A stretch of 64,000 bases of DNA from Xylophilus sp. GW821-FHT01B05 (GCA_038961845.1 CP152408.1:1-64000), one strand, 5' to 3'; shown: positions 19,228-30,051, counted from the first letter of the stretch. Made by a program: numbers and translations. The notes: generated from the letters alone by a model not told the origin.

Positions 19228-19551
19228 ATGCTCTATGACGTCCGCACCTACACCTGCCGCGCCGGCACGCTCAAGCGCCACCTGGCGCTCTATGCCGAGC
19301 ACGGCTGGGAAGCCCAGCGCCGCCACCTGGGCGAGCCGCTGGCCTATCTGCAGACCGAGACCGGCAACGTCAACAGCTACACCCACATCTGGGTGTTCCA
19401 AAGCGCCGCCGACCGCGCGAGCAAGCGCGAGGCCATGCAGCGCGATCCCGCCTGGATCGCCTATCTGCAAAAAAGCGCAGATGCCGGCTACCTGCTGGCC
19501 CAGGAAACCAAGCTGATGGTGCCCACGCCCTTCTTCCAGCCCCGGGCCTAG
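19228..19551 (+). CDS. NIPSNAP-family protein
   Basis: The 107-aa protein of the NIPSNAP fold (dimeric alpha/beta barrel) starts MLYDVRTYTCRAGTLKRHL and contains YTHIWVFQSAADRASKREAM, both characteristic. ATG 19228 follows AAGAAAG; the longer frame overlaps the preceding gene and has no similarity. Bacterial NIPSNAPs often sit in catabolic clusters but have no firmly assigned reaction. It probably belongs with the upstream Bug protein. Confidence 0.85.
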   Translation: MLYDVRTYTCRAGTLKRHLALYAEHGWEAQRRHLGEPLAYLQTETGNVNSYTHIWVFQSAADRASKREAMQRDPAWIAYLQKSADAGYLLAQETKLMVPTPFFQPRA

Positions 19552-19712
19552 TGTCGCGTCAAGCATGATCTGCCGGTGTGCGCTTGCCCTCGCCGCGCAT
19601 CGCTGCGTTGCAGCCCTTGCCCAGGCGTAAAGCCTGGGCTGCGGCCTGCGCCTTGCGCTGCACGCCGATGCCTTCGCACCCATCCTTCACATCACGCTTG
19701 ACGCGACACTAG
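19548..19712. repeat. 165-bp MITE-like element with 17-bp perfect terminal inverted repeats
   Basis: CTAGTGTCGCGTCAAGC (19548-19564) is perfectly inverted at 19696-19712, and pairing extends a further TGAT after one mismatch. In the centre, GCCCAGGC and GCCTGGGC (19619-19639) form a second stem. It overlaps the NIPSNAP stop codon and fills the gap before dinG. It encodes nothing and looks like a small non-autonomous element. Confidence 0.7.
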
Positions 19713-19748
19713 CCGGGCACGGCCCCGGGGCCGTGCCACACTCGCCCC

Positions 19749-21914
19749 ATGTCTTCTTCAGAGTGGTCCCGGGCAGCGCTGCAGGCGTTCGACGAGGTGG
19801 TGCAATCCACCGGAAATTTCCGCAGCCGTCCCGGCCAGCGGCACATGGCCGAGCAGGTGACGCAGGCCTTTTCCATTGCCACGCTGGGCAAGGTGGAAGA
19901 GGGCGATGACGCGCCGGTGCGCGCCATTGCCGTGGTGCAGGCCGGCACCGGCGTGGGCAAGTCGCTGGCCTATTGCGTGCCGGCGATCACGCTGGCGCTG
20001 GCGCGCGGTACGCGGGTGTTGATATCCACCGCCACCGTGGCGCTGCAAGAGCAACTGGTGAACAAGGATTTGCCGGCGCTGGCCGCGCAGTTGCCACAGC
20101 CCTTCAAGTTTGCGCTGGCCAAGGGGCGCGGGCGCTATGTGTGCAAGCTCAAGCTGGAGCGCCTGGCAGGCACGGGTGAGGCCACCGACGAGGACGACCT
20201 GTTCGCCGAGGAAGAAGCCGCCGCCCGCGCGGCCCGGCCCGCGCATGAGACCGAGGCGCGCATGCAGTTCTACTCCGGCATGGCGCAGGCACTGGCCAAG
20301 GGCGGCTGGGACGGCGACCGCGATTCGCTCGACACGCCGCCGGTGCCCGAAGTCTGGTCGCCAGTAGCGGCCGAAGCCGGCACCTGCACCGGCAAGCACT
20401 GCCCGGCCTTCAGCGAGTGCAGCTACTACGAGAAGCGCAAGGAGCTGGTGGGCGCGCAAGTGATCGTCGCCAACCACGACCTGCTGCTGTCGTCGCTGGG
20501 CGCGCGGCTGCTGCCCGAGCTGGACAACTGCCTGCTGGTGCTGGACGAGGCGCACCACCTGCCTGGCACCGCGCTGGACCAGTTCGCCTGCCGCATGGAC
20601 CTGGGCCGCCACGCCTGGGTCGAGCGCCTGGCCAGCCGCGCGCTGCGCATAGGCGCCCTGCTGGAGGTGAGCGAGATCGCCGACATCCCGCGCGATGCGG
20701 CGCAACTGCGGCAGGCGCTGATCGATGTCGCCCGCCTGGTGCAAGACCTGTACGGCAGCGCGCTGCGCGGCCAACAAGGCGGCTGGGGCCCGGCCCGCGT
20801 GCGCGTGCCGCGTGGCGAACTGCCCGAGGCGCTGCTGGAGCCGCTGGGCCTGCTCGCCCACCACGCAGAGGGCTTTACGCAATCCTTGCGCGCCATTGCC
20901 AAAGCCCTGCGCGCCGAGATGCGCGACAAACCCGACGAGGCGCGGCGCCTGTCCACGCTGTATGCGCAGATCGGCATGCTCGCGCCCCGGCTGGACGAGG
21001 TGCTGGCCACGGCGCAACTGCTGCTGCAGGACGCAACCCCTGGCGCCGTGCCCGCAGCCAAGTGGTTCACGCTCGAAGCCAAGGAAGGCCAGGACGATGT
21101 ACTGCACGCCCATGCCAGCCCGGTGCTGCCGGGCAATGCGCTGCGCAACTACCTGTGGAGCACGGTGCGCGGCGCGGTGCTGACATCGGCCACGCTCACC
21201 AGTTGCGGGCACTTTGATTTCTTCTTGCGCGAAACCGGCCTGCATGGCGACGATGCCGCCAGCACGCTGGAGGTGCCCAGCCCCTTCGACTACGCCGCGC
21301 AGGGCACGCTGCTCACGGCAGAGACCGCCGCCGATCCGCGCGATGCCGCGGCCTTCACCGCCGAGATGGTGCAGGCGCTGGTGCACGACCTGGCCGATGT
21401 GAGGTCTGGCGCGCTGGTGCTGTTCACCTCGCGCGAGCAGTTGCGCCAGGCGGTCGAGGCCTTGCCTGATGCCCTGCGCCCGGCCGTGCTGGTGCAGACC
21501 GCACTGCCGCGCACGCAGTTGCTGCGGCGTCACCGCGAGCGCGTGGCGGCAGGCGATGCGTCCATCATCTTTGGCATGCAGTCCTTTGGCGAAGGGCTGG
21601 ACCTGCCCGGCAAGCTGTGCGAGACCCTGTTCATCACCAAGCTGCCCTTCGCGCCACCCGACGACCCGGTGGGCGAGGCGCGCGCCGAATGGCTGCGCGC
21701 CGTGGGCCGCGACCCCTTCAGCGAGCTGGTGGTGCCGGCCACCGCCATCCGCCTGGCGCAATGGGTCGGCCGCGCCATCCGCACCGAAGAAGACCGCGCC
21801 CGCGTGGTCTGCTACGACCGCCGCCTGACCGGCACCAGCTATGGCCAGCGCCTGCTGCAAGGGCTGCCACCGTTTGCGCGGGAGCGGCGCGGGGCGCTGG
21901 AGGCAGCGCCCTGA
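19749..21914 (+). CDS. dinG: ATP-dependent DNA helicase DinG
   Basis: The 721-aa XPD/DinG-type SF2 5'-3' helicase has Walker A QAGTGVGKS (about 64-72), TATVALQEQLV, the DEAHHLP box near residue 265, and a Cys set (GRYVCKLKLE, CTGKHCPAFSECSYY) that would hold a 4Fe-4S cluster. The C-terminal motifs MQSFGEGLDLPG and QWVGRAIRTEEDRA complete the helicase core. DinG unwinds R-loops and forked structures. It is a single gene: a MITE-like repeat lies upstream and a larger repeat element directly downstream. Confidence 0.95.
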   Translation: MSSSEWSRAALQAFDEVVQSTGNFRSRPGQRHMAEQVTQAFSIATLGKVEEGDDAPVRAIAVVQAGTGVGKSLAYCVPAITLALARGTRVLISTATVALQEQLVNKDLPALAAQLPQPFKFALAKGRGRYVCKLKLERLAGTGEATDEDDLFAEEEAAARAARPAHETEARMQFYSGMAQALAKGGWDGDRDSLDTPPVPEVWSPVAAEAGTCTGKHCPAFSECSYYEKRKELVGAQVIVANHDLLLSSLGARLLPELDNCLLVLDEAHHLPGTALDQFACRMDLGRHAWVERLASRALRIGALLEVSEIADIPRDAAQLRQALIDVARLVQDLYGSALRGQQGGWGPARVRVPRGELPEALLEPLGLLAHHAEGFTQSLRAIAKALRAEMRDKPDEARRLSTLYAQIGMLAPRLDEVLATAQLLLQDATPGAVPAAKWFTLEAKEGQDDVLHAHASPVLPGNALRNYLWSTVRGAVLTSATLTSCGHFDFFLRETGLHGDDAASTLEVPSPFDYAAQGTLLTAETAADPRDAAAFTAEMVQALVHDLADVRSGALVLFTSREQLRQAVEALPDALRPAVLVQTALPRTQLLRRHRERVAAGDASIIFGMQSFGEGLDLPGKLCETLFITKLPFAPPDDPVGEARAEWLRAVGRDPFSELVVPATAIRLAQWVGRAIRTEEDRARVVCYDRRLTGTSYGQRLLQGLPPFARERRGALEAAP

Positions 21915-21921
21915 GGGCCAT

Positions 21922-22342
21922 CCCTTTCAAGGTCTTGTGATCTGCTCGGTCGTTCTCGTGTCTTGCTGACAGCAGGAGCCAGGCCGAGCGCAGCGATGGC
22001 CCGTGTGGCTGTCCCGGGTCCCCTCGGGATGCGCCGAGGAGCGCAGCGGCAGGCGGATAAGGGATCGCTCCTGTCTGAGCGAAGCGAGTTTGAGCGAGAC
22101 CCCGCCTGGCGCGAGTACCGCAGGTTGCCCCGCAGCGCCAGCGCAGGGGACGCAGCACGTGGGGTCGCCTTTTGGTCTCCGCATAACTTCGCTTTGCGAA
22201 GTGAGCGGAGCCCCGCTTCGCGACCTTCGGTTACCTTCTTTTGGCGAAGCAAAAGAAGGTGACTGCGCCGCCGGGCGCACATCCCGGCACCCGCCGCCCG
22301 CAAGGCACACAGCGCAGGGATATCTCAAAGACCTTGAAAGGG
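21922..22342. repeat. 421-bp repeat element with 15-bp terminal inverted repeats, copy 1
   Basis: CCCTTTCAAGGTCTT at 21922-21936 is perfectly inverted at 22328-22342. Inside is a hairpin, ACCTTCTTTT (22233-22242) with AAAAGAAGGT (22251-22260). In reverse complement its block order matches the copy at about 31.69-32.04 kb. ORFs across it lack coding character. It fills most of the 570-base gap between dinG and the next gene. Confidence 0.75.
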
Positions 22343-22484
22343 ACGGTCCTGAAGGCCCGCCGGTTTATTTTCCAGACCGCACGTATACCCGTAGCAAGGC
22401 GCGCGGTATGTAGCCTACCCTGCGCCACTACCCCGACAGTTTCGTCTGGGCGCTGCCCGCGCACGGCTACCTGAGGGGTATCAC

Positions 22485-22760
22485 ATGACCACCGGACTTT
22501 TCTGGATTCTGTTTGCAGGCTTCATCGTGGGCCTGCTTGTCAACGCGTTCAAGCCACTGGGGCGCTTCACCGGCATGATGGGCTTGCTCGCCACGTCCGG
22601 CATCGGCATCGCCGGCGCGCTTGCGGCAAGCCTTGCCGGCGAGGCCGCGCATCTCTGGAGCCGCGAGCAGTTGAACGGGTTCACAGCAGCGCTTGTCGGC
22701 GCCGTCGTGGTGCTGCTGGTCTGTCGCCGTTACTTGCTGCCGCGCGTGCTGCCGGTGTGA
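22485..22760 (+). CDS. Small membrane protein, GlsB/YeaQ-like
   Basis: The 91-aa protein has three probable membrane segments (about 5-22, 33-53, 66-82) and a glycine-rich pattern (FAGFIVGLLVNAFKP, GIGIAGALAASLAG) resembling the GlsB/YeaQ/YmgE (transglycosylase-associated) family. ATG 22485 follows GAGGGG. It stands alone between repeats. Family members are linked to envelope and general stress; the exact role is unknown. Confidence 0.65.
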   Translation: MTTGLFWILFAGFIVGLLVNAFKPLGRFTGMMGLLATSGIGIAGALAASLAGEAAHLWSREQLNGFTAALVGAVVVLLVCRRYLLPRVLPV

Positions 22761-22767
22761 GATAGAG

Positions 22768-22870
22768 CACCCCAGGCTTCGCACTTCGTGACTGGCGAAG
22801 GGCCGGGCCACTGGCCCGGCTCGGTCTGCAAGACCTCTCCAGCGGCCTGGCAAAGCCAGTTCCGCTGCAG
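22768..22870 (+). repeat. 120-bp intergenic repeat, diverged copy B
   Basis: This copy has ACCCCAGGCTTCGCAC at the left and CCAGCGGCCTGGCAAAGCC at the right, with a changed middle and without the CTGCTCCGCGGCC end. It is a decayed member of the family seen at 13.0 and 51.1 kb. A partial ATAGCTATT motif follows near 22955. Confidence 0.6.
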
Positions 22871-23052
22871 GCGCAGCAACCGCTGTTTCAGCAGTGATGG
22901 CGCACAGGCTTTGAGCCAAAGGGCCCTTCAGCCCAATCAGCACCTGGACCTATAGCTATTAAAAATATAGTGCCGCCTGAGATGGCGGCGCGGCCCATTC
23001 TCACTGCCAGCCGGCCTACCATGGGGGCCGTACGGCACACACCAAGACCCCC

Positions 23053-24537
23053 ATGGAGTTCGAGTTCAAGTTTCAGATCCCGCCTGAGCGCCTGGCGGCG
23101 GTAGAGGCCGCGCTGCGCCGTGGCGCGGTGCAGCGTCTGCACCTGCAGGCGCGCTATTTCGACACGGCTGATGGCGCGCTGGCCGCCCACAACATGGTGC
23201 TGCGCCTGCGCAAGGAAGGGCGGCGCTGGGTGCAGACCGCCAAGGCGCCCGGCGAGGGGCCGCTGCAGCGGCTGGAGCACGAGGTAGACCTGGGCGCCGC
23301 AGCCGGTGCCACGCCCGATCTGGGCCGGCACCAGGGCACGCCGGTGGGCGCGCGGCTGGAACAGGTGCTGGGCGCCGAGCCGGTGCTGGTGGAGACCTAT
23401 GGCACCGACATCTGGCGCCAGCGCCGCCTGGTGCGGGTGGGGCGCAGCGTGGTCGAGCTGGCGCTGGATGTGGGCCAGGTCAACGCGCCTGCTGTGGGCG
23501 GTGGCCGGCGCGTGTCGCCCGTGTGTGAGTTGGAGCTGGAACTGGTGCAGGGCGACGCGCAGGCGCTGGCCGATCTGGCGCAGCGCTGGTCGCAGCGGCA
23601 CGGCCTGTGGCTCAGCACCCTGTCCAAGGCCGAGCGCGGCGAGCGCCTGTGCGCCGGCGTGGCCACGGTGCCAGCGGTGAAGGCCAGTGCGCCCGTCTTC
23701 GCGCCCCAGCCCTCGGGCCGCGCCATTCAACAAGCGGTGGTGACGGCTTGCCTGGCGCAGATACTGCCCGGCGCAAGCGAGGTCGCGGCCGGCAGCACCG
23801 ATGCCGAGCAGTTGCACCAGTTGCGCATTGGCATACGGCGCCTGCGCACTGCGCTGCGCGCGCTCGATGCCCTGGCGCCGGGCCTGGACCCGGCCTGGCA
23901 AGCACCGCTGGCGCAGGCCTTTGACGTGCTGGGCGCGCAGCGCGACCGCGAGCAGGCGCTGGCCGTGGTGCAGCCGCAGTTGCTGGCCGCGGGCGGCCCG
24001 CCGGTGGCATGGCAGGCGACGGATGCCGGCGCGCAGCCGCCGGGCGAGGCGGTGCGGGCGCCGGCGTTTCAGGCAGTGCTGATTGCGCTGGTCGGCTTTG
24101 CCGCGGCCGATGCCGCAGCGCCCGGGCTGGAGGCCAGCGCCGCGCGGCGCACGCTGCGCCGGCAACTGCGCGCGCTGCAGGCGCAGGTGCTGGAAGACGC
24201 GCCGCGCTTCGCAACGCTCGCGCTCGATGCGCAGCACCGCGTGCGCCGCCGGCTCAAGCGCCTGCGCTACCTGGCGGAATTTGCAGCGCCGCTGTTGGGC
24301 GCGGACAAGGCGGCGGCACGCTACCTGGAGGCGCTGCGGCCGGCGCAAGACCTGCTGGGCCAGTACCACGACGAGGCCGTGGCCTGCGCGCTGTACCGCG
24401 CCGCCAGCGCGGCCGATGCCCGCGCCTGGTTTGCCGTGGGCTGGCTCAGCGCACGCCAGCCAGTGCAGGCACGCGCCTGCGGCAAGGCACTGGGCCGCAT
24501 CGCCGATGCAAGCCCCTTCTGGAAAAAGCGCGGCTGA
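23053..24537 (+). CDS. CYTH and CHAD domain protein (inorganic triphosphatase-like)
   Basis: The 494-aa two-domain protein starts MEFEFKFQIPPERL, the ExExK-type CYTH entry motif of metal-dependent triphosphate-tunnel enzymes (about 1-200). It is followed by a helical CHAD domain (about 230-480: QLHQLRIGIRRLRTALRAL and HRVRRRLKRLRYLAEF), rich in conserved His and Arg that bind polyphosphate. CYTH-CHAD proteins hydrolyse inorganic triphosphate or associate with polyphosphate granules. It ends 19 bases before the metallophosphoesterase gene. Confidence 0.93.
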   Translation: MEFEFKFQIPPERLAAVEAALRRGAVQRLHLQARYFDTADGALAAHNMVLRLRKEGRRWVQTAKAPGEGPLQRLEHEVDLGAAAGATPDLGRHQGTPVGARLEQVLGAEPVLVETYGTDIWRQRRLVRVGRSVVELALDVGQVNAPAVGGGRRVSPVCELELELVQGDAQALADLAQRWSQRHGLWLSTLSKAERGERLCAGVATVPAVKASAPVFAPQPSGRAIQQAVVTACLAQILPGASEVAAGSTDAEQLHQLRIGIRRLRTALRALDALAPGLDPAWQAPLAQAFDVLGAQRDREQALAVVQPQLLAAGGPPVAWQATDAGAQPPGEAVRAPAFQAVLIALVGFAAADAAAPGLEASAARRTLRRQLRALQAQVLEDAPRFATLALDAQHRVRRRLKRLRYLAEFAAPLLGADKAAARYLEALRPAQDLLGQYHDEAVACALYRAASAADARAWFAVGWLSARQPVQARACGKALGRIADASPFWKKRG

Positions 24538-24556
24538 GCCCCACATAAGCACCCTC

Positions 24557-25714
<1,158 letters not shown>

Positions 25715-25797
25715 AACATGCCGCCGGCGGATTGGGTGTGCAATAGCGCTTCACCACGCCCATCGCTGGCGTGCGATCCATTCCGAGGAGAGATGCC

Positions 25798-26013
25798 ATG
25801 TCCCAGTTCGCCACCATCACCGGCCACGTCACCTACACCCCGGGCGATGGCGCGCCGATCGTCATCCCCAAGGGCCAGATCGAAGTCGACCTTGCGCCCG
25901 ACAGCGCCACGCTGAGCTGGGAGGCCGCCGACGGCGTGGTGGGCCTGACCGCGATCCCGCGCACGCAGTTCGACGAGTACGTGCAAGACGGCAAGATCCA
26001 GCTGAAGAAATAA
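25798..26013 (+). CDS. Small conserved-looking hypothetical protein
   Basis: This 71-aa acidic protein starts at ATG 25798 behind GAGGAGAG. It has no signal peptide or membrane segment. The predicted beta-rich sequence (FATITGHVTYTPGDGAPIVI, DSATLSWEAADGVVGLTAIP) reads as a genuine small protein with high-GC codon use. I do not recognise the family. It is a single gene between the phosphoesterase and a hairpin repeat. Confidence 0.6.
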   Translation: MSQFATITGHVTYTPGDGAPIVIPKGQIEVDLAPDSATLSWEAADGVVGLTAIPRTQFDEYVQDGKIQLKK

Positions 26014-26026
26014 GCTGCCCTGTAAA

Positions 26027-26130
26027 AATGATAGCTATATGCCGGCGTTAAACCTGCACTTCATGTACAAATTGACCTGAATTGCAGAAGGTACACCGGC
26101 TTATAGCTACGTTTTATATAGCAACGATCA
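26027..26130. repeat. Hairpin repeat of the ATAGCTAT family
   Basis: ATAGCTATATGCCGG at the left is matched by CCGGCTTATAGCTA at the right, with GCTACGTTTTATATAGC following. It lies between two convergent genes and can serve as a bidirectional terminator. Confidence 0.6.
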
Positions 26131-26142
26131 AAGCCGAATCAC

Positions 26143-27060
26143 CTACCCCGCCGCAAACCGTTCCGCCAAAAAATCCACCACCGCCCGCACCCGCGCGGGC
26201 ACAAAGCGGCCGCTGGGCAGCACGGCGTTGAGCGGATAGGGCTCGGTCTGCCAGTCGGGCAGCAGCTCGAGCAGGCGGCCACTGCGCAAATCCGCCGCCA
26301 CGTCCAGGCGCGACTTGCACAGCACGCCGTGGCCGGCCACGGCCCATTGGTGGACGATGGCGGCGTCGTCTGCGGTGCGGTCGCCGCGCACGCGTACCTC
26401 CAGCGCCTGCGCCTCTTGCCAGGCACCGGCCGCGCGCGGCAAGAAGCGCCAGCGGTCAAAGCGGCCGCGCGCCACCTGGTAGGTCAGGCAGTTGTGCTGC
26501 AGCAAGTCCTGCGGCGTCTGCGGCGCGGCATGGCGCGCCAGGTAGGCCGGGGCGGCGCAGACCAGGCGGTTGGTCATGGCCAGCGGGCGCGCCACCAGGC
26601 GGGAATCGGCCAGCACGCCAAAGCGCAGCGCCACATCGACCTCGTCGCGCACCACGTCCAGCACGCGGTCGCTGACAGACAGCGCCAGTTGCACGCCCGG
26701 GTGCAGCGCCAGAAAGTCGTCCAGCCAGGGCAAGACCAGGTTGCGCGCCAGGTCAGAGGGCGCAGCCAGCCGCACGGTGCCCAGCAAAGCGCCGTGCTCG
26801 GCCGACACCAGCGACTCGGCCTCGGCCAGCAGCTCGAGTGCGCGCTCGGCGTAGCCGAGCAGGGTCTGGCCGGCGGCGGTGGGCCGCAGCGCGCGGGTGG
26901 AGCGCTCGAACAGGCGCGCGCCCAATTGCCGCTCCAGCCGCTTCAGCGCCGCGCTGGCCGCCGCCGGGCTGCTGCCCAGCGCCCGCGCGGCAGCGCTCAG
27001 GGAGCCGGTGCGGGCGGTGTGCAGCAGCAGTTGCAGGTCGGCGGTATTTTCAATTTTCAT
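26143..27060 (-). CDS. LysR-family transcriptional regulator
   Basis: The 305-aa regulator has an N-terminal winged helix (about 5-60: LLLHTARTGSLSAAARALG, AASAALKRLERQLGARLFERS) and a periplasmic-binding-like effector domain ending near VVDFLAERFAAG. It is divergent from the alcohol dehydrogenase-like gene, with 91 bases between starts and an AT-rich palindrome there, the usual arrangement for a LysR regulator and its target. Confidence 0.94.
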   Translation of the reverse strand: MKIENTADLQLLLHTARTGSLSAAARALGSSPAAASAALKRLERQLGARLFERSTRALRPTAAGQTLLGYAERALELLAEAESLVSAEHGALLGTVRLAAPSDLARNLVLPWLDDFLALHPGVQLALSVSDRVLDVVRDEVDVALRFGVLADSRLVARPLAMTNRLVCAAPAYLARHAAPQTPQDLLQHNCLTYQVARGRFDRWRFLPRAAGAWQEAQALEVRVRGDRTADDAAIVHQWAVAGHGVLCKSRLDVAADLRSGRLLELLPDWQTEPYPLNAVLPSGRFVPARVRAVVDFLAERFAAG

Positions 27061-27089
27061 TTGAAGCTGATCCTGATTTTTGCCTGCTT

Positions 27090-27102
27090 ATCAAATTTTG
27101 AT
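27090..27102. promoter_or_regulatory. LysR-type operator candidate
   Basis: ATCAAA-T-TTTGAT is an AT-rich dyad in the divergent promoter between the LysR gene and the dehydrogenase gene. It is a good candidate for the regulator's recognition half-site. Confidence 0.55.
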
Positions 27103-27151
27103 GGCGGTCATAGAGTGGCCGATTCTTCATCTTCTTGAAAGCCCCCTCGCC

Positions 27152-28162
27152 ATGAAAGCCGTCGGCTACACCCAATCCCTGCCCGCAGACCACGCGGATT
27201 CGCTGCTGGACCTGGAGCTGCCCGCGCCGCAGCCCGGCCCGCATGATTTGCTGGTGCGGGTGCGCGCGGTCTCCGTCAACCCGGTCGACACCAAGGTGCG
27301 CCGCAACAGCGCGCCGCCGGCTGGTCAGGCCAAGGTGCTGGGCTGGGACGCGGCCGGCATCGTCGAGGGCCTGGGCGCCGAGGTGCGCGGCTTCCAGTTG
27401 GGCGACCGCGTGTACTACGCCGGCGCCATCGACCGCCCCGGCGCCAATGCCGAGCTGCACACGGTGGATGCCCGCATCGCGGCGCTGGCCCCCAAGAGCC
27501 TGAACGAGGCCCAGGCCGCCGCCCTGCCGCTGACCAGCATCACCGCCTACGAGCTGCTGTTTGACCGCCTGCGCGTACCCAAAGGCGGCGGCGCCGGCCA
27601 GACGCTGCTGGTGACGGGCGCGGCGGGCGGTGTCGGCTCGATCCTGATCCAGCTGGCGCGCCAGCTCACGCAGTTGCGCATCGTGGCCACGGCCTCGCGG
27701 CCGCAAACCCGGCAGTGGTGCCTGGACCTGGGCGCCGACCTGGTGATAGACCACCATCAGCCGCTGGCGCCGGCGCTGCACGCGGCGGGGGTTGACGCAG
27801 TGGACATGGTGGCCAGCCTCACGCACACCCCGCTTTACTACCCGCAACTGATCGAGCTGCTGCGCCCGCAAGGCCAATTGGCGCTGATCGACGACATGGA
27901 CGCGCTGGACGCCATGCCGCTGAAACGCAAGAGCCTGTCGCTGCACTGGGAAATGATGTTCACCCGCTCGCTCTACGGCACGCCCGACCAGCAGCGCCAG
28001 GGCGAGCTGCTGGCCGAGGTCGCCGCGCTGGTGGACGCGGGCCGCATTCGCAGCACGGCGCAGCAGGTGTTTGGCCGCATCAATGCGGCCGACCTGCGGC
28101 GCGCCCATGCCTTTATCGAGAGCGGCAAGGCGCAGGGCAAGGTGGTGCTGGAAGGCTTCTGA
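27152..28162 (+). CDS. Zinc-type alcohol dehydrogenase-like oxidoreductase (MDR, quinone oxidoreductase group)
   Basis: The 336-aa medium-chain reductase starts MKAVGYTQSLPADHADS. It has the GroES-like N-terminal fold (VRVRAVSVNPVDTKVR), the GWDAAGIV segment, and a Rossmann domain with TGAAGGVGSILIQLARQL (about 160-177) for NADPH. The zinc-binding cysteines of true alcohol dehydrogenases are absent, so it is likely a zinc-independent enone or quinone reductase. ATG 27152 was chosen. It is divergent from the LysR gene that probably controls it. Confidence 0.9.
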   Translation: MKAVGYTQSLPADHADSLLDLELPAPQPGPHDLLVRVRAVSVNPVDTKVRRNSAPPAGQAKVLGWDAAGIVEGLGAEVRGFQLGDRVYYAGAIDRPGANAELHTVDARIAALAPKSLNEAQAAALPLTSITAYELLFDRLRVPKGGGAGQTLLVTGAAGGVGSILIQLARQLTQLRIVATASRPQTRQWCLDLGADLVIDHHQPLAPALHAAGVDAVDMVASLTHTPLYYPQLIELLRPQGQLALIDDMDALDAMPLKRKSLSLHWEMMFTRSLYGTPDQQRQGELLAEVAALVDAGRIRSTAQQVFGRINAADLRRAHAFIESGKAQGKVVLEGF

Positions 28163-28285
28163 CCGGGCACGGCCGAGGCGCATGGCATACCAGCCATCGC
28201 TTCTGTCCGCGACGAACGGGTCCTTATCGCCAGCAGCCAAAACGATAATGAGTTCCCCTTTTTTGCCGCTGCGCGTACCCGTCCC

Positions 28286-30028
28286 ATGAATCTGAATGAC
28301 CTGAAAATCGGCACCCGCCTGGGCGCCGGCATTGTTGTGGCTGCGGGGCTGATCGCCGTGATGGTGTGGCTGGGCGCAGCGCGCATGGGCGAGATCAAGG
28401 GCCACCTGGATACCGCCACCGATGACCGGCTGCCCAAGATCATCCTGGCCAAGGACATCAAGGACAACCTGCGCGTGCGCGCCATCGTGTCGCGCAACGT
28501 GGTGCTGGAAACCGACCCGGCCGCCCTCCAGAAGCTGGCCGAGCGCGTGAGCCAGGTGCGTGCCGAGTACGCCGCGCTGGACAAGCAACTGCAGGGCACG
28601 CTGGCCAGTGCAGAAAGCAAGGCCCTGCTTGCCAAGCTGGAGACCGCCGTGGCAGCGCTGCGCGAGCCGACCGACAAGGTGATAGCGCTGGGCACGGCCA
28701 ACCAGACGGCCGAGGCCAACCAGTTGCTGACAAGCGTGGTGGCACCGCTGCAGGACACGGCCATCGCGGCTGCGGACGAGATGGTCCGCTTCCAACTGGC
28801 GCGCAGCGACGCGGCCCACCAGCGCGCCAACGAGTCCTATCAATCGGCCATCACGCTGCTGCTGGCGCTGGGCGCGGCCGCCATTGCGCTGCTGGCCGTG
28901 TTTGGCTGGCTGCTGCTGCGCTCGATCACGCGGCCGCTGAACCAGGCTGTGGATATCTCGCGCGCCGTGGCCGTGGGCGACCTGAGCCTGCACTTCGAGG
29001 CCGAGGGCCGCAACGAAACCGCGCAACTGCTGTCGGCGCTCAAGACCATGCAGGCCAGCCTGGCGGGCGTGGTCGCCAACGTGCGCCAGAACGCCGAAGG
29101 CGTGGCCACCGCCAGCGCCCAGATCGCACAAGGCAATGCCGACCTCTCCAGCCGCACCGAAGAGCAGGCCAGCGCGCTGGAAGAAACCGCCGCCTCCATG
29201 GAGCAACTGGGCTCCACCGTGCGGCAGAACGCCGACAACGCGCGCCAGGCCAACCAGCTGGCGCAGAACGCATCGAGCGTGGCCGCGCGCGGCGGCGACG
29301 TGGTGGCCCAGGTGGTGGGCACCATGAAGGACATCAACGACAGCTCGCGCAAGATCACCGACATCATCAGCGTGATCGACGGCATCGCCTTCCAGACCAA
29401 TATCCTGGCGCTCAACGCCGCAGTAGAAGCCGCGCGCGCCGGCGAACAAGGCCGCGGCTTTGCCGTGGTGGCCAGCGAAGTGCGCAGCCTGGCCCAGCGC
29501 AGCGCCGATGCCGCCAAGCAGATCAAGGGCCTGATCGCCGACAGCGTGCAGCGGGCCGAGCAGGGCAGCGCGCTGGTCGACCAGGCCGGCAGCACCATGC
29601 AGGAAGTGGTCACCGCCATCCGCCGCGTGACCGACATCATGGGCGAGATCAGCGCCGCCAGCGCCGAGCAGGCATCCGGCGTGGCCCAGGTGGGCGAAGC
29701 CGTCACGCAGATGGACCAGGCCACGCAGCAAAACGCCGCGCTGGTCGAAGAAAGCGCCGCCGCCGCAGGCAGCCTGAAGGGCCAGGCGCAGCACCTGGTG
29801 GACGCGGTGGCGGTGTTCAAGCTGGCCGCCGGCGCGCATGCCACGCCACGCGCGGCAACGCCAGCGCCGCGCCCAGTGGCCGCGCCCGCCACCCCACTGC
29901 GCCAGCCCGCACCGGTTGTGAAGAAAGAACCGACGCTGGCCCGCCCCAGCGCCCCCGCAGCGCAACCGCAGCCGCAGTTGGCCACCACGGCCGCCGGCAA
30001 GGGCGACGATGAGTGGGAAAGCTTCTAA
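28286..30028 (+). CDS. Methyl-accepting chemotaxis protein
   Basis: The 580-aa transducer has TM1 (about 12-33), a four-helix-bundle periplasmic sensor (about 35-190) and TM2 (about 192-212), then HAMP ([20 protein letters not shown]). The long signalling coiled coil has the hairpin tip [20 protein letters not shown], which contacts CheA and CheW. The C-terminus DDEWESF resembles the NWETF pentapeptide that tethers CheR and CheB, after a Pro/Ala-rich linker. The ligand is unknown. It is a single gene; a hairpin terminator of the repeat family follows. Confidence 0.95.
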   Translation: MNLNDLKIGTRLGAGIVVAAGLIAVMVWLGAARMGEIKGHLDTATDDRLPKIILAKDIKDNLRVRAIVSRNVVLETDPAALQKLAERVSQVRAEYAALDKQLQGTLASAESKALLAKLETAVAALREPTDKVIALGTANQTAEANQLLTSVVAPLQDTAIAAADEMVRFQLARSDAAHQRANESYQSAITLLLALGAAAIALLAVFGWLLLRSITRPLNQAVDISRAVAVGDLSLHFEAEGRNETAQLLSALKTMQASLAGVVANVRQNAEGVATASAQIAQGNADLSSRTEEQASALEETAASMEQLGSTVRQNADNARQANQLAQNASSVAARGGDVVAQVVGTMKDINDSSRKITDIISVIDGIAFQTNILALNAAVEAARAGEQGRGFAVVASEVRSLAQRSADAAKQIKGLIADSVQRAEQGSALVDQAGSTMQEVVTAIRRVTDIMGEISAASAEQASGVAQVGEAVTQMDQATQQNAALVEESAAAAGSLKGQAQHLVDAVAVFKLAAGAHATPRAATPAPRPVAAPATPLRQPAPVVKKEPTLARPSAPAAQPQPQLATTAAGKGDDEWESF

Positions 30029-30051
30029 GCGGCGCAGCCGCAAATTTTTAA

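Noticed and set aside
22003..22464. Short frames in the 421-bp repeat element
   Set aside because: Their sequence follows the repeat blocks and hairpins, not a protein family.
27050..30043. 997-aa open frame antisense to the dehydrogenase and MCP genes
   Set aside because: The opposite strand has two clear genes; the antisense sequence has no domain or start signal.
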